Origin: Streptomyces chattanoogensis
GTDB taxonomy: Bacteria; Actinomycetota; Actinomycetes; Streptomycetales; Streptomycetaceae
Direction: 5' to 3'
NCBI RefSeq assembly: GCF_001294335.1
Contig: NZ_LGKG01000149.1
Span: 1 to 64,000 of the forward strand
DNA: 64,000 bases
The notes beneath the pieces are model-generated. The model ran no database searches. It saw only the letters and a list, made by a program, of their open reading frames with translations, and was not told the DNA's origin. Below are positions 62,179 through 64,000 of this stretch, one piece after another (position 1 is the first letter of the stretch; the number at the start of each line of letters is the position of its first letter). The translations under genes and the position numbers were made by a program.

Positions 62179-63054
62179 TCATCCGATCGGGGACGGTGGG
62201 GCGGAGCGGCGGGCTTGGAGCTGGTCGTGGATCTGGCGGGCGCGTTTGGGGCCGATGTTCAGATCGGTGCGCAGCCGCCAGATGCTCGCCGGTTTGCCGG
62301 TGGCGGCGCGGACGGCATCGTCGAGGGCGACGGCGTGCGGCCACATGTCGGCGTCTGTCGCCCCGGAACCGGCCGGTGTGGCCCCGGGGGCGGGCGGCTG
62401 GCCGTCGGGCGGACTGTCGCCCACGTCGGGGGTGGCGATGTCCCCATCGGTGGTGGTTGGAACGGGGGCTCCGGCCGGGCTGGGATCGGATCCGATCGCC
62501 GGCGGCGGACAGGGGAAAGCGGCTGTGTCCGGATCGATGGAGTCGGTGGCCGATCGGGGCGCGGGGTCTGTGGTCGGGGTGGACGGATCGGTCGGATCGG
62601 CGGAGCCGATCCGGTCCAGGAGATCGGTGACGGTTCGGCGGTAGGCGGCGATCGTCTCCGTCAGGGCGATCAGGAGCAGGGCGGGGGTCAGATGGAGCAG
62701 CACAGCTGCTGGATCGGCCTGGTGCGGCCAACCGATCTGTCCGTCTGGCCACAGGCTTTCCCAGGTGTTCATGAGCGCGGCGGTGGATCCGGCGCTCCAG
62801 CGCAGGGTCGTGGACCAGGCCGGTGGGGTGATGCCCCAGGCGGCCAGGCGTGCGTCGACGTAGAGGACACCGGCCAGCGCTGTCCCGATCATGGGGTCGA
62901 GGAGGACGGCGATGGGGAGGGGGACGTTGCGGCTGGTGGCGAAGCGGGTGACGTTGACCGTGGTGAAGACGAGGGCCAGGATCCCGACGGCGCACAGGAC
63001 CCGGGTCATGGACCGCAGCAGGCTGATGGCCTCGCGGGCGTCGACGTGCTTCAC
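62179..63054 (-). CDS. DUF2637-like membrane protein with C-terminal DNA-binding segment
   Basis: 291 residues from the GTG at 63054, which overlaps the stop of the hydrolase gene (GTGA). There are about three to four membrane segments (VLCAVGILALVFTTVNVT; PIAVLLDPMIGTALAGVLYV; LTPALLLIALTETIAAY), as in the DUF2637 proteins of actinobacterial conjugative elements. A Pro/Asp-rich linker follows. The last about 60 residues (HAVALDDAVRAATGKPASIW, RLRTDLNIGPKRARQIHDQL) look like a helix-turn-helix. A role in plasmid or element transfer or stability is likely. Confidence 0.7.
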   Translation of the reverse strand: MKHVDAREAISLLRSMTRVLCAVGILALVFTTVNVTRFATSRNVPLPIAVLLDPMIGTALAGVLYVDARLAAWGITPPAWSTTLRWSAGSTAALMNTWESLWPDGQIGWPHQADPAAVLLHLTPALLLIALTETIAAYRRTVTDLLDRIGSADPTDPSTPTTDPAPRSATDSIDPDTAAFPCPPPAIGSDPSPAGAPVPTTTDGDIATPDVGDSPPDGQPPAPGATPAGSGATDADMWPHAVALDDAVRAATGKPASIWRLRTDLNIGPKRARQIHDQLQARRSAPPSPIG

Positions 63055-63986
63055 CGTTGCCCTCCTCGTGCCGCGGGTCTCGTCGCTCCTTGGAAGGACG
63101 GGGCGTTGGTGTGTGCAGGGCCCTGGCGTACGACTGCTCCGGAGTGCGGGGCATCGATCGTCTTGCCGCTGGCGATGTAGAGCGAGACGTGCGTGATGCG
63201 GGTGGGGCTTGGGCCGAAGAACAGCAGGTCGCCCGGGGCCAGTCGTGCGCCTTTCGGGAGGCGGGGGCCGGCGTCGTACTGGGCTTGTGCGACGCGGGGG
63301 ATGGAGATGCCTGCGGCGCGGTAGGCGGCCTGGGTGAGGCCGGAGCAGTCGAAGCCACCCTCGAACGATCCGTCGCCGCCCCAGAGGTAGGGGGTGCCGA
63401 GCTGGGAGCGGGCGAAGGCGACTGCCTTGGCGGCGGAGCCGGTTGGGGTGGGTGCGGCGGCTGCATAGCTGTTCGCGATCTTGAGGACCTGGGTCACATA
63501 GGCGTGGGAGTGGTTGTACGCGTAGATCGCGGCCTGCGGGTTCTTGCCGTTCCTGGCGCCGTGGGCGCACAGCAGCCTGGCCGCGGCGTACACGGCGTCG
63601 ACGGGATCCCACGGAGTGGGTGGCCGCTCCCCGTCTGGCGGTACGGGTCGGGAGTACGCCTTGAAGGTGGCTGGCAGGAACTGCATGGGCCCGACGGCTC
63701 CTGCGGTGGAGCGCATGGTGGGGTGGCGGGCGTGGTTGGTTTCGACCTTGCCGATGGCGGCGAGGGTGGTCCAGGGCAGGCCGGGGCATTCAGGGGCTGC
63801 GCGCTGGTAGAGGGCGAGCATGTGCGGCGGGATGTCGTTCAGGGCGTGTGTGCTCGGGGCGGCTGACTCGCCGCTGTCGAAGGATGTGCTGCCCATTGCT
63901 GCGGCGATGGCGAGGGCTGCGAGCAGCGGAAGGGCGAGGGCCGCGCAGCCGACGCCGGCGGTTGCCTTCGCGAGCATGGAACTCAT
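63051..63986 (-). CDS. Lytic transglycosylase/NlpC-P60 peptidoglycan hydrolase of a conjugative element
   Basis: 311 residues. An N-terminal membrane or signal segment (GCAALALPLLAALAIAAAM) is followed by a transglycosylase-like domain (ETNHARHPTMRSTAGAVGPMQF, with Glu in GKVETN) and a C-terminal NlpC/P60 cysteine peptidase with GGFDCSGLTQ (catalytic Cys), ITHVSLYI (His) and GDLLFFGP. Such two-domain enzymes open the cell wall for conjugative DNA transfer in actinobacteria. The ATG at 63986 lies only 14 bp from the window edge, so the start could be further out. Confidence 0.88.
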   Translation of the reverse strand: MSSMLAKATAGVGCAALALPLLAALAIAAAMGSTSFDSGESAAPSTHALNDIPPHMLALYQRAAPECPGLPWTTLAAIGKVETNHARHPTMRSTAGAVGPMQFLPATFKAYSRPVPPDGERPPTPWDPVDAVYAAARLLCAHGARNGKNPQAAIYAYNHSHAYVTQVLKIANSYAAAAPTPTGSAAKAVAFARSQLGTPYLWGGDGSFEGGFDCSGLTQAAYRAAGISIPRVAQAQYDAGPRLPKGARLAPGDLLFFGPSPTRITHVSLYIASGKTIDAPHSGAVVRQGPAHTNAPSFQGATRPAARGGQR

Positions 63987-64000
63987 GATGCGGTGTCGGG

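Noticed and set aside
1..64000. CRISPR array, rRNA genes and intact tRNA genes
   Set aside because: No regularly spaced direct repeats and no rRNA-like sequence were seen; the only tRNA-like sequence is the 3' fragment at 24001.

Overview
The window has the very high G+C, GTG/TTG starts and 1-4 bp stop/start overlaps of a Streptomyces or close relative. The gene content fits this: an NRPS tail, an actinobacterial type VII (ESX) secretion locus with paired mycosins, PafBC-type promoters and a conjugative-element transfer block. All identifications come from reading translated motifs. No database search was run.

Layout. (1) 1-4276: the end of an NRPS cluster, made up of the tail of one synthetase, a C-A-PCP module whose specificity code resembles glycine, and a stand-alone thioesterase. 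(2) 4277-6161: a scar zone with a decayed fragment of a VWA-domain gene (a fuller copy lies at 50984-52054) and the decayed 3' end of a large serine recombinase. (3) 6162-20841: a defence-like island with a type I restriction-modification operon (hsdR-hsdS-hsdM), an IS5-type element, a HEPN-motif protein, a PD-(D/E)XK nuclease and a 1265-residue RecD-like helicase with a C-terminal nuclease motif. The last two genes each have an upstream match to the RecA-independent, PafBC-type DNA-damage promoter. (4) 21175-28269: small accessory genes, a truncated IS630 transposase, a tRNA 3' fragment and a decayed gene. (5) 28378-33333: a type VII substrate cassette (small helical protein, large DUF6571-like protein, membrane-anchored protein) followed by an IS630 copy, with the same two repeat blocks at both ends. 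(6) 33350-50286: the type VII secretion locus, with a leftward operon (eccD, eccB, an intact mycosin, helical proteins, a second mycosin lacking its catalytic His, two WXG100-type proteins, a DUF1023 hydrolase, two lipoproteins) and a divergent rightward eccC. No eccE- or eccA-like gene was recognised. (7) 50435-53763: decayed and small genes plus a VWA-domain gene. (8) 53897-60259: a leftward polymorphic-toxin operon of SseB-like protein, helical adaptor, WXG/RHS toxin and putative immunity protein. (9) 60850-63986: part of a conjugative-element block with a two-winged-helix protein, a membrane protein and a cell-wall hydrolase.

How they may work together (inference): the ESX machine (EccB, EccC, EccD, mycosin, WXG100 pair) would export the cassette-type substrates encoded on both sides of it, which appear as small helical protein, large effector, then membrane or immunity protein. 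The nuclease island to the left would provide DNA-targeting defence that is partly induced by DNA damage. The points most worth following up are the two PafBC-type promoters, the repeated type VII substrate-cassette pattern, the His-less mycosin and the HEPN/PD-(D/E)XK neighbour pair.
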